42,623 bases of DNA, from NCBI GenBank assembly GCA_019635575.1, contig JAHBZF010000015.1, positions 1 through 42,623 of the forward strand, written 5' to 3'. Made by a program: the position numbers and the translations under genes. The stretch comes from Pseudolabrys sp. GTDB taxonomy: Bacteria > Pseudomonadota > Alphaproteobacteria > Rhizobiales > Xanthobacteraceae. Below are positions 16,363 through 25,330 of the stretch, one piece after another. How positions within the stretch are numbered: position 1 is the stretch's first letter; each line of letters starts with the position of its first letter. A model generated the notes under the pieces. It was not told the DNA's origin, did not search any database, and saw nothing but the letters and a program-made list of their open reading frames with translations.

Positions 16363-17130
16363 ATGACCGATCGGCTGCCCCCCGGAATTCCTCGTGGTCT
16401 GCGCGGTAAACGCCGGGCAGATCTCGGGGGAGAGTCTGCAGGCGATGCGGCCCGTCTCGCGATCGAGCCGATCGATACGTCTCTAAGCTTCAAGCACAAA
16501 GCCTATGCGGCGCTGAAAAACGTCATCGTCGGGATGGACGTTTATCAGAGCCGCGAGGACATCCGCCTTGACGAACGCCAGCTCGCGCAGGACTTCGGCG
16601 TCAGCCGTACGCCGGTGCGCGAGGCGATGGCGCAGCTTGAGCGCGAAGGGTTCGTCCGCTCGGTGCCGCGCCGTGGCGTCTATGTGGTGCGCAAGACCAA
16701 GCGCGAGGTGATCGAGATGATCACCGCCTGGGCCGCGCTCGAAAGCATGGCCGCGCGCTTGATTACCGAGACCGCGCTCGACGACGACATCAAGTCGCTG
16801 CGCCGTATGTTCGCCTCGTTCGTCGATGGCCGCGTGCTCGCCAATCTCGATGAATATTCGGAAGTGAACATTCAGTTTCATCAGGCCATCATCCGGATGA
16901 GCCAGAACCGCGTGCTCACCGACATGGCGGAAAATCTGTTCACCCATATGCGGATGATCCGCCGCAAGACGATTGTCGAGAAGGATCGTGCCGACCGGTC
17001 GATCCGCGATCACATGCACATCATCGAGGCGCTCGAGGCGCGCGACACCGCGCTGGCCGAGAAGCTGGTGCGCGACCACGCGCTCGGTCTCGCCGAGCAC
17101 GTCGAGCGCTACGCCGATTACCTGGATTGA
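16363..17130 (+). CDS. GntR/FCD-family regulator of the oxalate block
   Basis: A 255-residue protein. A Arg/Gly-rich N-terminal tail (~1-40) is followed by a GntR winged helix (~45-105; [29 protein letters not shown] and PRRGVYVV) and an FCD effector domain (~115-245). FCD metal ligands are suggested by [20 protein letters not shown] and [13 protein letters not shown] regulators bind small carboxylates, often with a metal ion; oxalate or a CoA-linked product would be sensible here. It lies between the transporter and oxc, all rightward. The TGTATAC sites before tctC, before this gene and at 32876 are candidate targets. Confidence 0.88.
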   Translation: MTDRLPPGIPRGLRGKRRADLGGESAGDAARLAIEPIDTSLSFKHKAYAALKNVIVGMDVYQSREDIRLDERQLAQDFGVSRTPVREAMAQLEREGFVRSVPRRGVYVVRKTKREVIEMITAWAALESMAARLITETALDDDIKSLRRMFASFVDGRVLANLDEYSEVNIQFHQAIIRMSQNRVLTDMAENLFTHMRMIRRKTIVEKDRADRSIRDHMHIIEALEARDTALAEKLVRDHALGLAEHVERYADYLD

Positions 17131-17144
17131 ATTCGCGAAATCAG

Positions 17145-17163
17145 GGCCGGGCTGCGCCCGGCC
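17145..17163 (+). other. GC-rich hairpin between gntR and oxc
   Basis: GGCCGGGC (17145-17152), loop TGC, GCCCGGCC (17156-17163). No T-run follows, so it may be an RNA-stabilising or weakly attenuating structure, not a strong terminator. One of several hairpins that separate the oxalate genes. Confidence 0.55.
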
Positions 17164-17185
17164 GACTATTGACGAGGAGTGTCTC

Positions 17186-18919
17186 ATGAGTGGTGCAAGT
17201 GCGGCGGCCGCGGCTCCGGCCGAGCAGGAACTGACCGATGGTTTCAACCTCATCATCGATGCGTTGAAGCTCAACGGGCTCGATACGATCTATGGCGTGC
17301 CGGGCATTCCGATCACCGATTTCGGCCGCATGGCGCAGGCCGCGGGCATCCGCGTGCTGTCGTTCCGCCACGAGCAGAACGCGGGCTATGCCGCATCGAT
17401 CGCCGGCTTCCTCACCAAGAAGCCGGGCATCTGTCTCACGGTGTCGGCGCCGGGCTTCCTCAATGGTCTGACCGCGCTCGCGCATGCGACCACCAACTGC
17501 TTCCCGATGATCCTGATCTCCGGTTCGTCGGAGCGCGAGATCGTCGATCTGCAGCAGGGCGACTATGAGGAGATGGACCAACTCGCCATCGCCAAGCCGC
17601 TGTGCAAGGCGGCGTTCCGTGTGCTGCACGCGCAGGACATCGGCATCGGCCTTGCCCGCGCGATCCGCGCCGCGGTGTCGGGCCGTCCGGGTGGCGTCTA
17701 TCTCGATCTGCCGGCCAAGCTGTTTGGCCAGGTGATGGATGCGCAGAAGGGCAAGCAGTCGCTGGTCAAGGTGATCGACGCCGCGCCGGCGCAGATCCCG
17801 GCGCCAGAGGCGGTGAAGCGTGCGCTCGACGTGCTCAAGAGCGCGAAGAAGCCACTGATCATTCTCGGCAAGGGCGCGGCCTATGCGCAGGCCGACGATG
17901 CGGTCCGCAACTTCGTCGAGAAGAGCGGCGCGCCGTTCCTGCCGATGAGCATGGGCAAGGGGCTGTTGGCGGACACGCATCCGCAGTGCGCCGGCGCGGC
18001 GCGCTCGACGGTGCTGAAGGACTCAGACGTCGTGCTGCTGATCGGCGCGCGGCTGAACTGGCTGCTGTCGCACGGCAAGGGCAAGGCGTGGGGCGACGCG
18101 CCGAAGAAATTTATCCAGATCGACATCGAGCCGAAGGAAATGGATTCGAACGTCGAGATCGTCGCGCCGGTGGTCGGCGATATCGGCTCCTGCGTCACGG
18201 CAATGCTCGACGCGATGGGCAACGGCTGGGCGAAGGCTCCCGCCGACTGGCTCGCCGCCGTCAGCAAGAAGCGTGACGAGAACGTCGCCAAGATGGCGCC
18301 GAAGCTGATGAACAACAACTCGCCGATGGACTACCACGGCGCGCTCGGCGTGCTGCGCACCATCGTCAAGGAACGCCCCGATGCGATCCTGGTGAACGAA
18401 GGCGCGAACGCGCTCGATCTCACGCGCGGCATCATCGACATGTACAAGCCGCGCAAGCGCATCGACGTCGGCACCTGGGGCGTGATGGGCATCGGCATGG
18501 GTTACGCCATCGGCGCGGCGGTCGAGACCGGCAAGCCGGTGCTGGCGATCGAAGGCGACTCGGCGTTCGGCTTCTCCGGCATGGAGGTCGAGACCATCTG
18601 CCGCTATCAGCTGCCGGTCTGCATCGTCATCTTCAACAATGACGGCATCTATCGCGGCACCGACGTCAATCAGAGCGGCGGCGCCGACCCGGCAACGACG
18701 GTGTTCGTCAAGGGCTCGCGTTACGACAAGATGATGGAGGCGTTCGGCGGCGTCGGTGTCAACGCCACCAATCCGGACGAACTCAAGCGCGCGGTCAACG
18801 CAGCAATGGATTCGGGCAAGCCGACGCTGATCAACGCCGTGATCGACCCGGCGGCGGGCAGCGAATCCGGCCGTATCGGCAATCTCAATCCGCAGAGCGC
18901 GCTGAAGAAGAAGAGCTGA
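17186..18919 (+). CDS. oxc: Oxalyl-CoA decarboxylase
   Basis: A 577-residue thiamine diphosphate enzyme that splits oxalyl-CoA into formyl-CoA and CO2. The N-terminal ThDP (PYR) domain has the catalytic Glu63 in [35 protein letters not shown] and [20 protein letters not shown] are the specific OXC sequence, as is the [13 protein letters not shown] loop. The C-terminal ThDP-binding motif begins [13 protein letters not shown] (Asp458) and ends FNND (Asn484-485). GAGGAG precedes the ATG at 17186; the frame is open back to 16973 across the end of gntR. It works with Frc downstream, which regenerates oxalyl-CoA. Length is normal for the family. Confidence 0.95.
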   Translation: MSGASAAAAAPAEQELTDGFNLIIDALKLNGLDTIYGVPGIPITDFGRMAQAAGIRVLSFRHEQNAGYAASIAGFLTKKPGICLTVSAPGFLNGLTALAHATTNCFPMILISGSSEREIVDLQQGDYEEMDQLAIAKPLCKAAFRVLHAQDIGIGLARAIRAAVSGRPGGVYLDLPAKLFGQVMDAQKGKQSLVKVIDAAPAQIPAPEAVKRALDVLKSAKKPLIILGKGAAYAQADDAVRNFVEKSGAPFLPMSMGKGLLADTHPQCAGAARSTVLKDSDVVLLIGARLNWLLSHGKGKAWGDAPKKFIQIDIEPKEMDSNVEIVAPVVGDIGSCVTAMLDAMGNGWAKAPADWLAAVSKKRDENVAKMAPKLMNNNSPMDYHGALGVLRTIVKERPDAILVNEGANALDLTRGIIDMYKPRKRIDVGTWGVMGIGMGYAIGAAVETGKPVLAIEGDSAFGFSGMEVETICRYQLPVCIVIFNNDGIYRGTDVNQSGGADPATTVFVKGSRYDKMMEAFGGVGVNATNPDELKRAVNAAMDSGKPTLINAVIDPAAGSESGRIGNLNPQSALKKKS

Positions 18920-18926
18920 ACGATAT

Positions 18927-18953
18927 CCGGCCGGCGGGCTGTTCGCCGGCCGG
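18927..18953 (+). other. Hairpin between oxc and frc
   Basis: CCGGCCGGCG (18927-18936), a seven-base loop, CGCCGGCCGG (18944-18953), then CCTTCGTTTCC. The T-run is weak. It is likely an intercistronic RNA structure or a partial terminator. Confidence 0.6.
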
Positions 18954-19036
18954 CCTTCGTTTCCAAGAACATATCGTTTCCGGACATCCGCGCGGGCGCG
19001 GCTATCGGAAACATCATCGGGATCAAGGAGCAAGCG

Positions 19037-20509
19037 ATGGCGAAGAAATCGAAGAAGGCCAAGGGCAAGGCGGCAAGCAAGGCCCCGGCACGCAAGGTCG
19101 CGAAGGCCGCGCGCCGCCCAGCGGCCAAGAAGGCCGTAAAGAAGAATGCGAAGCCGGCCGCGAAGAAAAGCGCCGCCAAATCGGCCAAGTCGACGATGCC
19201 GCGCATCTCCTCCAAGCCGTTCGGTCTGGATGGCAAGGCGCTGCAGGGCGTGCGCATCCTCGATTTCACGCACGTCCAGTCCGGTCCGACCTGCACGCAG
19301 TTGCTCGCATGGTTCGGCGCCGATGTGATCAAGGTCGAGCGTCCGGGCGTCGGCGACATCACCCGTGGCCAGCTCGTCGATGTGAAGGGCGCGGATTCGC
19401 TCTACTTCACCATGCTCAACCACAACAAGCGGTCGATCACCATCGACTCGAAGCATCCGCAGGGCAAGCGCGTGCTCGATGAACTGATCAAGTCCTGCGA
19501 CGTGCTGGTCGAGAACTTCGCGCCGGGCGCGCTCGATCGCATGGGGCTGACATGGGAGCACATCCACAAGACCAATCCGCGCATCGTCGTCGCGTCGATC
19601 AAGGGTTTCGGCCCCGGCCCGTATGAGGATTGCAAGGTCTACGAGAACGTCGCGCAATGCACCGGCGGTTCGGCCTCGACCACCGGCTTCCGCGATGGCC
19701 CGCCGCTCGTCACCGGCGCGCAGATCGGCGACAGCGGCACCGGCCTGCATCTCGCGCTCGGCATCGTCACAGCGCTCTATCAGCGCACCCGTACCGGCCG
19801 CGGCCAGAAGGTCAGCGTGGCGATGCAGGATGGCGTGCTCAACCTGTGTCGCGTCAAGCTGCGCGACCAGCAACGCCTCAAGGCCGGTCCGCTCAAGGAA
19901 TACAGCCAGTTCGGCCAGAACATTCCGTTCGGCGATGCGACGCCGCGTGCTGGCAACGATTCCGGCGGCGGTCAGCCGGGCTGGATTCTCAAGTGCCAGG
20001 GCTGGGAGACCGATCCGAACGCCTACATCTACTTCATCACTCAGGCGCCGGTCTGGGGCCCGATCTGCGATCTGATCGGCGAGCCGACCTGGAAGACCGA
20101 TCCGGAATACGCGACGCCGCCGGCACGCCTGCCGAAGCTGATGCAGATCTTCGACCGCATCGAGCAGTGGACCAAGACCAAGAGCAAGTTCGAGGTCATG
20201 GAGCTGTGCAACGCGCACGACATTCCGGTCGGCCCGATCCTGTCGATGAAGGAAATCGCCGAGGACCAGTCGCTGCGCAAGACCGGCACGGTGGTCGAGG
20301 TCGATCATCCGACCCGCGGCGCCTATCTCACCGTCGGCAATCCGATCAAGCTGTCGGACTCGATCTCCGAGGTGAAGCGCTCGCCGTTGCTCGGCGAGCA
20401 CACCGATGAAATCCTGCGCGACGTGCTCAAGCTCAAGGCCAACGTCATCGCCGAGATCAAGGCGTCGGGTGCGTTGAGCGCGCCGGAGAAGAAGGAAAAG
20501 GCGGCCTGA
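19037..20509 (+). CDS. frc: Formyl-CoA:oxalate CoA-transferase with a Lys/Ala-rich N-terminal tail
   Basis: A 490-residue class III CoA-transferase that moves CoA from formyl-CoA to oxalate. The catalytic domain begins near residue 64 ([16 protein letters not shown]). The catalytic Asp is Asp232 in IGDSGTG; the glycine loop is at 309-312 and reads SGGG where the well-studied Oxalobacter enzyme has GGGG. The first ~53 residues are histone-like: a run of AKK, KAA, PAK units with no counterpart in usual Frc (about 425 residues). The ATG at 19037 has AAGGAG eight bases upstream, while the internal ATG at 19196, which would give a normal-length enzyme, has no such site, so the tail is probably translated. 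It is the partner of oxc. Confidence 0.93.
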   Translation: MAKKSKKAKGKAASKAPARKVAKAARRPAAKKAVKKNAKPAAKKSAAKSAKSTMPRISSKPFGLDGKALQGVRILDFTHVQSGPTCTQLLAWFGADVIKVERPGVGDITRGQLVDVKGADSLYFTMLNHNKRSITIDSKHPQGKRVLDELIKSCDVLVENFAPGALDRMGLTWEHIHKTNPRIVVASIKGFGPGPYEDCKVYENVAQCTGGSASTTGFRDGPPLVTGAQIGDSGTGLHLALGIVTALYQRTRTGRGQKVSVAMQDGVLNLCRVKLRDQQRLKAGPLKEYSQFGQNIPFGDATPRAGNDSGGGQPGWILKCQGWETDPNAYIYFITQAPVWGPICDLIGEPTWKTDPEYATPPARLPKLMQIFDRIEQWTKTKSKFEVMELCNAHDIPVGPILSMKEIAEDQSLRKTGTVVEVDHPTRGAYLTVGNPIKLSDSISEVKRSPLLGEHTDEILRDVLKLKANVIAEIKASGALSAPEKKEKAA

Positions 20510-20517
20510 TGCCGCGT

Positions 20518-20548
20518 GCTCCCGCCGGTCCGGCGGGAGCTTTGTTTT
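20518..20548 (+). terminator. Hairpin with T-rich tail after frc
   Basis: GCTCCCGCCGG (20518-20528) pairs with CCGGCGGGAGC (20530-20540), followed by TTTGTTTT. It resembles an intrinsic terminator or attenuator between frc and the formyltransferase gene. Confidence 0.75.
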
Positions 20549-20601
20549 CAGGACGCCGTATGACCGCGTGCCGGCTCGGCGGACAAGGGAGTGATTAAAA
20601 G

Positions 20602-21531
20602 ATGCGGATCGTTGTTCATGGCCAGCAGGCGTTCGGCAAGGCGGTGCTGGAAGCGCTGCTCAAGCGGGGCGAGAATGTCATCGGCGTTTACGTCGCGCCG
20701 GAAAAACCGGGACAGAAGGCCGACCCGTTGAAGGAAGCGGCGGTCGCCGCCAACCTTCCGGTCTATCAGCCGGACAGCTATCGCACGGCGGAGGTGCAGG
20801 AGCAGTTCCGCGCGCTCAAGCCCGATTTGCAGGTGATGGCGTTCGTCACGCTGTTCGTGCCGGAGGAATTCCTCAACATCCCGACCCATGGATCGATCCA
20901 GTATCACCCGTCGCTGCTGCCGGCCTATCGCGGCGCGAGCGCGATCAACTGGCCGATCATCAAGGGCGAAAAGGAAACCGGCCTGTCGATCTTCTGGCCC
21001 GACAACGGCCTCGATACCGGCGACGTGCTGGTTCAGAAGAAGACGCCGATCTCCGACACCGACACGCTCGGCACCGTCTATTTCGATCGCCTGTTCCCGA
21101 TGGGCGTCGAGGCGATGCTCGAGTCGGTCGATCTGGTGAAAGCCGGCAAGGCGCCGCGCATCAAGCAGGACGAGTCCAAGGCGACCTATGAAGGTCTGTG
21201 CCGCGCCGGCAATGCCAAGATCGACTGGGGCAAGCCGTGGGAGCAGATCGACCGTCTGATCCGCGGCTGCAATCCGGCGCCGGGCGCCTGGACCACGCTC
21301 AACGGCGCGACCGTCAAGATTTTCGACGCCAAGCCGCTTCCCGCGAAAGACCCGAAGGGCATCGCCGGCAAGCTCGGCGAGATCGTCGCGGTGGAGAATG
21401 ACGGCATCACCGTCGTCTGCGCCGACGGCCGCTTCAAGGTGACGCGCGTGCAGCCCGCCGACGGCAAGAAGATGGATGCCGGCGAATGGGCCAAGAGCGT
21501 GAACCTGCAGCCTAAGACGCTGTTTGCATGA
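20602..21531 (+). CDS. Formyltransferase resembling the hydrolase domain of 10-formyl-THF dehydrogenase
   Basis: A 309-residue protein with a formyl_trans_N domain (~1-190) and a C-terminal OB-like domain (~205-300). GSIQYHPSLLPAYRGASAIN and FWPDNGLDTGD follow the hydrolase domain of animal 10-formyl-THF dehydrogenase, not methionyl-tRNA formyltransferase: the catalytic His102 and Asp138 have the same 36-residue spacing, and the Fmt Asn is replaced (Gln100). It starts MRIVVHGQQAFGKAV with no signal peptide. It is likely to bind 10-formyl-THF. In this operon, between frc and the formate-THF ligase, it might release formate from formyl-THF or pass a formyl group between CoA and folate; the second is inference. 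It may be annotated elsewhere as methionyl-tRNA formyltransferase. Confidence 0.82.
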   Translation: MRIVVHGQQAFGKAVLEALLKRGENVIGVYVAPEKPGQKADPLKEAAVAANLPVYQPDSYRTAEVQEQFRALKPDLQVMAFVTLFVPEEFLNIPTHGSIQYHPSLLPAYRGASAINWPIIKGEKETGLSIFWPDNGLDTGDVLVQKKTPISDTDTLGTVYFDRLFPMGVEAMLESVDLVKAGKAPRIKQDESKATYEGLCRAGNAKIDWGKPWEQIDRLIRGCNPAPGAWTTLNGATVKIFDAKPLPAKDPKGIAGKLGEIVAVENDGITVVCADGRFKVTRVQPADGKKMDAGEWAKSVNLQPKTLFA

Positions 21532-21594
21532 CGCTGTTCGCATAATCCGATCCGAGACGTATCTCCGTATCATTTTCAAACCGGAAACGACCCA

Positions 21595-23289
21595 ATGCCC
21601 GCCTCGCAGCATCAGAATCCGAAATCCGATATCGAAATCTCCCAGGCCGCGCAGAAACGGCCGATCCTCGACGTTGCCAAGAACAAGCTCGGCATCGCCG
21701 CGGAAAACCTCGAGCCCTATGGTCACTACAAGGCCAAGGTGTCGATGGAATACGTGAAGTCACTCAAGGACAAGAAGAACGGCAGGCTCGTTCTCGTCAC
21801 CGCGATCTCGCCGACGCCGGCGGGTGAGGGCAAGACCACCACCACGGTCGGCCTCACCGACGCGCTCAATTTCATCGGCAAGAAGGCGATGTGCGCGCTG
21901 CGCGAGCCGTCGCTCGGCCCGTCGTTCGGCATGAAGGGCGGCGCCGCCGGTGGTGGCTATGCGCAGGTGATCCCGATGGAGGACATCAACCTCCACTTCA
22001 CCGGCGACTTCCACGCCATCACCTCGGCCCACAACCTGCTGTCGGCGCTGATCGACAACCATATCTACTGGGGCAACGCGCTCGGCATCGATTCTCGCCG
22101 CGTCACCTGGCGCCGCGTGATGGACATGAATGACCGCGCCCTGCGCGAGATCGTCTGCTCGCTCGGCGGCGTCGCCAACGGCTATCCGCGCGAAGCCGGA
22201 TTCGACATCACCGTGGCGTCGGAAGTGATGGCGATCTTCTGCCTCGCCAAGGATCTCGACGATCTCAAGGAGCGGCTTGGCAACATCATCGTCGCCTATA
22301 CGCGTGACCGTAAGCCGATCCGCGCCCGCGACCTCAACGCGCACGGCGCGATGACGGCGCTGCTCAAGGAAGCGATCGCGCCGAACCTGGTGCAGACGCT
22401 GGAAGGCACGCCGGCGTTCATCCACGGCGGTCCGTTCGCCAACATCGCGCACGGCTGCAACTCGGTGGTCGCCACCACCACCGCGCTGAAGCTCGCCGAA
22501 TACGTCGTCACCGAGGCCGGCTTCGGCGCCGATCTCGGCATGGAGAAATTCCTCGACATCAAGTGCCGCAAGGCCGGGCTCAAGCCGGACTGCGTTGTGG
22601 TGGTCGCCACCATTCGCGCGCTGAAGATGCACGGCGGCGTCAAGAAAGAGGATCTGAAGAAGGAAGACCTCAAGGCGCTGGAAGCCGGCATGGCCAACCT
22701 GCAGCGCCACATCGAGAACGTGAAGAAGTTCGGCTTGCCGGCGGTGGTCTCGATCAACCGCTTCTCGGCCGATACCGATGCCGAAGTCGCGCTGGTCAAG
22801 GAGAAGTGCAAGGCGCTCGGCGTCGAGGCGCTGATGGCCGACCATTGGGCGATGGGCGGCGAGGGCGCGGCGGATGTCGCCAAGGCCGTTGTCAAGATCT
22901 GCGACGAGGGCAAGGCCAATCTCAAGCTGCTCTACGCCGACGAGACGCCGCTGTTCGACAAGGTGCGTACCATCGCCAAGGAGCTGTACCGCGCCGACGA
23001 CGCGACCGCCGACAAGTCGGTCAAGGACCAGCTCAAGCAGTGGGAAGAAATGGGCTTCGGCAAGCTGCCGGTGTGCATCGCCAAGACCCAGTATTCGTTC
23101 TCGACCAATCCCGACGCCAAGGGCGCGCCGACCGGGTTCAGCATTCCGGTCCGTGAGGTGCGGCTCTCGGCCGGCGCGGAATTCGTCGTCGCGATCTGCG
23201 GTGAGATTATGACCATGCCGGGCCTGCCGAAGACGCCGTCGGCCGACGCGATCGACGTCAAGGACGGCAAGATCGTCGGCCTGTTCTAA
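21595..23289 (+). CDS. fhs: Formate-tetrahydrofolate ligase
   Basis: A 564-residue enzyme that makes 10-formyl-THF from formate, THF and ATP. The ATP loop [10 protein letters not shown] is at residues 74-83, with the family sequences [40 protein letters not shown] and [19 protein letters not shown]. Length and ends are normal for the family. The ribosome site is weak (AAACGACCCAATG). It sits behind the formyltransferase and is followed by a good terminator (23312), so it ends the main oxalate transcript. It gives formate an entry to the C1-folate pool next to its oxidation by formate dehydrogenase. Confidence 0.95.
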   Translation: MPASQHQNPKSDIEISQAAQKRPILDVAKNKLGIAAENLEPYGHYKAKVSMEYVKSLKDKKNGRLVLVTAISPTPAGEGKTTTTVGLTDALNFIGKKAMCALREPSLGPSFGMKGGAAGGGYAQVIPMEDINLHFTGDFHAITSAHNLLSALIDNHIYWGNALGIDSRRVTWRRVMDMNDRALREIVCSLGGVANGYPREAGFDITVASEVMAIFCLAKDLDDLKERLGNIIVAYTRDRKPIRARDLNAHGAMTALLKEAIAPNLVQTLEGTPAFIHGGPFANIAHGCNSVVATTTALKLAEYVVTEAGFGADLGMEKFLDIKCRKAGLKPDCVVVVATIRALKMHGGVKKEDLKKEDLKALEAGMANLQRHIENVKKFGLPAVVSINRFSADTDAEVALVKEKCKALGVEALMADHWAMGGEGAADVAKAVVKICDEGKANLKLLYADETPLFDKVRTIAKELYRADDATADKSVKDQLKQWEEMGFGKLPVCIAKTQYSFSTNPDAKGAPTGFSIPVREVRLSAGAEFVVAICGEIMTMPGLPKTPSADAIDVKDGKIVGLF

Positions 23290-23311
23290 ACGTCAGCGTC
23301 ACGCAACCGTG

Positions 23312-23347
23312 AAACGGCCCCACCAGCGCGGCGGGGCCGTTTTCTTT
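23312..23347 (+). terminator. Intrinsic terminator after fhs
   Basis: AAACGGCCCC (23312-23321) pairs with GGGGCCGTTT (23333-23342) across an 11-base GC-rich loop, then TCTTTT. It likely closes the oxalate operon. Confidence 0.85.
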
Positions 23348-23472
23348 TCGCGCATCTGCCATGTGATCCTCTCTCGCGGCTGTGAGGTGACAAGCCACGG
23401 CTTTTGCTGGATCGTGCGCGCCGGACGGCGCCGCCCGTGCGGCCGCCGGAGCGACAGCAACGAGGATCAACG

Positions 23473-24159
23473 ATGCTCAAGTTCTATTACAGCGGCGCCC
23501 CGAACCCGACCAAGGTCGCGCTTTTTCTGGAAGAAGCGGGCTTGCCCTACGAAGCCATTCCGGTCGACACCCGCAAGGGCGAGCAGCACAAGCCCGACTA
23601 TCTCGCCATCAATCCGAACGCCAAAGTGCCGTCCATCGTCGACGGTGATGTCACGGTGTTCGATTCCAACGCGATCCTGCTCTACCTCGCGGAGAAGACC
23701 GGCAAGTTCCTCCCGCCGAAATCCGACAAGCTGCGCGGCGAGATGCTGTCGTGGTTGATGTTCGTCGCCTCCGGCGTCGGTCCTTATTCCGGCCAGTCGG
23801 TGCATTTCCGCAATTATGCGCCGGAGAAACTGGACTACGCGATCAACCGCTACGCGTTCGAAGCGCAGCGTCATTTCGGCATCCTCGACGCGCGGCTCGC
23901 CAAGCAGAAATACATGATCGGCGACAGCTACACGATCGTCGACATGGATGTGTGGGGCTGGGCGCGTCTCATGCCGGCGGTGCTCGGTGAGCCGGCCTGG
24001 ACGAAATTCCCGAATCTGAAGCGTCTGGTTGACGAGATCAGCGCGCGTCCGGCGGCCAAGGTCGCGGCGGGGCTCAAGGATCGTCACGCCTTCAAGGCCG
24101 AGATGGACGATGATGCCCGTGCGGCGATGTTCCGCCATCTCAAGGAACGGGTGGCGTAG
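23473..24159 (+). CDS. Glutathione S-transferase family protein (YfcG/nu-like)
   Basis: A 228-residue cytosolic protein. The thioredoxin-like half (~1-80) has FYYSGAPNPTKVALFLEE, with Asn/Pro/Thr in the active-site turn where nu-class GSTs have Asn-Thr-Pro-Asn-like residues, then VPSIVDGD and DSNAILLYLAE for glutathione binding. The helical half includes YMIGDSYTIVDMDVWGW, the usual N-cap motif. It resembles YfcG/YghU-type disulfide reductases, but the substrate is not known. GAGGA precedes the ATG at 23473. It lies after the fhs terminator, so it may have its own promoter; whether it belongs to oxalate use is unclear. Confidence 0.85.
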   Translation: MLKFYYSGAPNPTKVALFLEEAGLPYEAIPVDTRKGEQHKPDYLAINPNAKVPSIVDGDVTVFDSNAILLYLAEKTGKFLPPKSDKLRGEMLSWLMFVASGVGPYSGQSVHFRNYAPEKLDYAINRYAFEAQRHFGILDARLAKQKYMIGDSYTIVDMDVWGWARLMPAVLGEPAWTKFPNLKRLVDEISARPAAKVAAGLKDRHAFKAEMDDDARAAMFRHLKERVA

Positions 24160-24192
24160 TTTCGCACCCGACTTCGGCGCTACTCTCTCCTC

Positions 24193-24275
24193 GTCATGCC
24201 CGCATTTATTGCGGGCATCCACGTCTTGCCTGCTGTTTCAAAGTCGTGGATGGCCGGGACAAGCCCGGCCATGAC
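24193..24275. repeat. REP-like compound palindrome between the GST and beta-lactamase genes
   Basis: GTCATG at 24193 and CATGAC at 24270 bracket two stems: ATGCCCGC/GCGGGCAT around TTTATT (24196-24217) and GGCCGGG/CCCGGCC (24252-24270), with CCACG/CGTGG between. The GTCATGCCCGC...CATGAC form is common as a dispersed repeat in Bradyrhizobiaceae-like genomes. It lies between convergent genes and may act as a two-way terminator. Confidence 0.7.
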
Positions 24276-24296
24276 GGCCGATGGAGCTGCGCTCCA

Positions 24297-25202
24297 TCAC
24301 CCCGCCATTCCCACCACGGTACGCGCGACATCGGCAAGCACCGCATCGCGCGTCTTGGCATCGCCGGTGCTGCCGGTGAGATAGGCGGTGACGATGATCG
24401 GCGCGCGCTGCTGCGGCGGCCACAGCACGCCGATGTCATTGGAGGTGCCGCGCACGCCGGTGCCGGTCTTGTCGCCGCAGATCCAGCCGTCCGGCAACCC
24501 GGCACGCAGCCGCGTATCGCCGGTCTTGTTGCCGCGCAGCCAGGCGACGAGTTGCACGCGTGAGGCCGCGCTCAGCGCATCGCCGAGTACCAGCGTGCGG
24601 ACCGTTTTTGCCATCGCCGCGGGTGTCGTCGTGTCGCGGCGGTCGCCGGGAATGGCGCTGTTGAGATAGGGTTCGATCCGGTCGAGCCGCGTCGTATGAT
24701 CGCCAAGAGACCGGGCGAAAGCGGTGAAGCCGCGCGGGCCGCCGAGGCTCTTCAGGATCAGATTGGCGGCGGTGTTGTCGCTCAATGTTACCGCCGCTTC
24801 GCACAGTTCGGCGATGCTGATGCCGGCCTGGCCGATCCGCTCCTTGGTGACCGGCGAATACGTGATGATATCGCGATGCCGGATCACCACGCGGCGGTCG
24901 AGTTGTTCGGCGCCGCGATCGACCCGGCGCAGCACCGCTGCGGCAGCGACGAGCTTGAAAGTGCTGCACATCGGAAACCGCTCGTCGGCGCGCCATCCGC
25001 TTTGCCGGCCGGATTGGGTGTCGATCACCGCGACGCCGAGCCGCCCGCCGCTGCGCCGCTCAAGCGCACGCAGGGTGGCGGCGAAAGGCGATGCGTCCGG
25101 CACGGCTGCCCAGGCCGGGGAGGCAGGTCCGCCGAGCGCAAAGCCTGCCAAACCAACGCTGCCGAAGCCGGCGAGAACAGTCCGGCGGGTGGTCATGGTC
25201 AT
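24297..25202 (-). CDS. Class A beta-lactamase
   Basis: A 301-residue serine beta-lactamase. A twin-arginine-type signal peptide (MTMTTRRTVLAGFG, cleaved near WAA) is followed by the catalytic set: Ser80 and Lys83 in CSTFK, SDN at 141-143, Glu177 in RIEPYLN and KTG at 245-247 in GDKTGTG. These equal Ser70, Lys73, Ser130, Glu166 and Lys234 of TEM. A Cys precedes the catalytic Ser, as in KPC/SME, but there is no Cys after KTG, so that disulfide is not expected. Start at 25202 has AAGG upstream; ATG 25196 is equally possible. No regulator is adjacent. It is probably a chromosomal enzyme; its spectrum cannot be told. Confidence 0.93.
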   Translation of the reverse strand: MTMTTRRTVLAGFGSVGLAGFALGGPASPAWAAVPDASPFAATLRALERRSGGRLGVAVIDTQSGRQSGWRADERFPMCSTFKLVAAAAVLRRVDRGAEQLDRRVVIRHRDIITYSPVTKERIGQAGISIAELCEAAVTLSDNTAANLILKSLGGPRGFTAFARSLGDHTTRLDRIEPYLNSAIPGDRRDTTTPAAMAKTVRTLVLGDALSAASRVQLVAWLRGNKTGDTRLRAGLPDGWICGDKTGTGVRGTSNDIGVLWPPQQRAPIIVTAYLTGSTGDAKTRDAVLADVARTVVGMAG

Positions 25203-25330
25203 ATCTGCCGATATCCTTGGCGTGTGATTGTGGCGTGTGATTGTGGCGTTCGATTTCGACGTGCGATTTGCGGATGGCTCCGCATGTCGCGCAAAAGCGG
25301 ACAAAATGTGGTGTGAATTGTGTGCGACGA

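Noticed and set aside
18023..20401. A 792-codon open frame on the minus strand opposite oxc and frc
   Set aside because: It is the shadow of two certain genes in high-GC DNA; its translation is Arg/Asp/His-rich and has no domain.
24297..25202. Beta-lactamase as a mobile resistance gene
   Set aside because: No transposon, integron or composition change around it; it has a REP-like repeat on one side and appears chromosomal.
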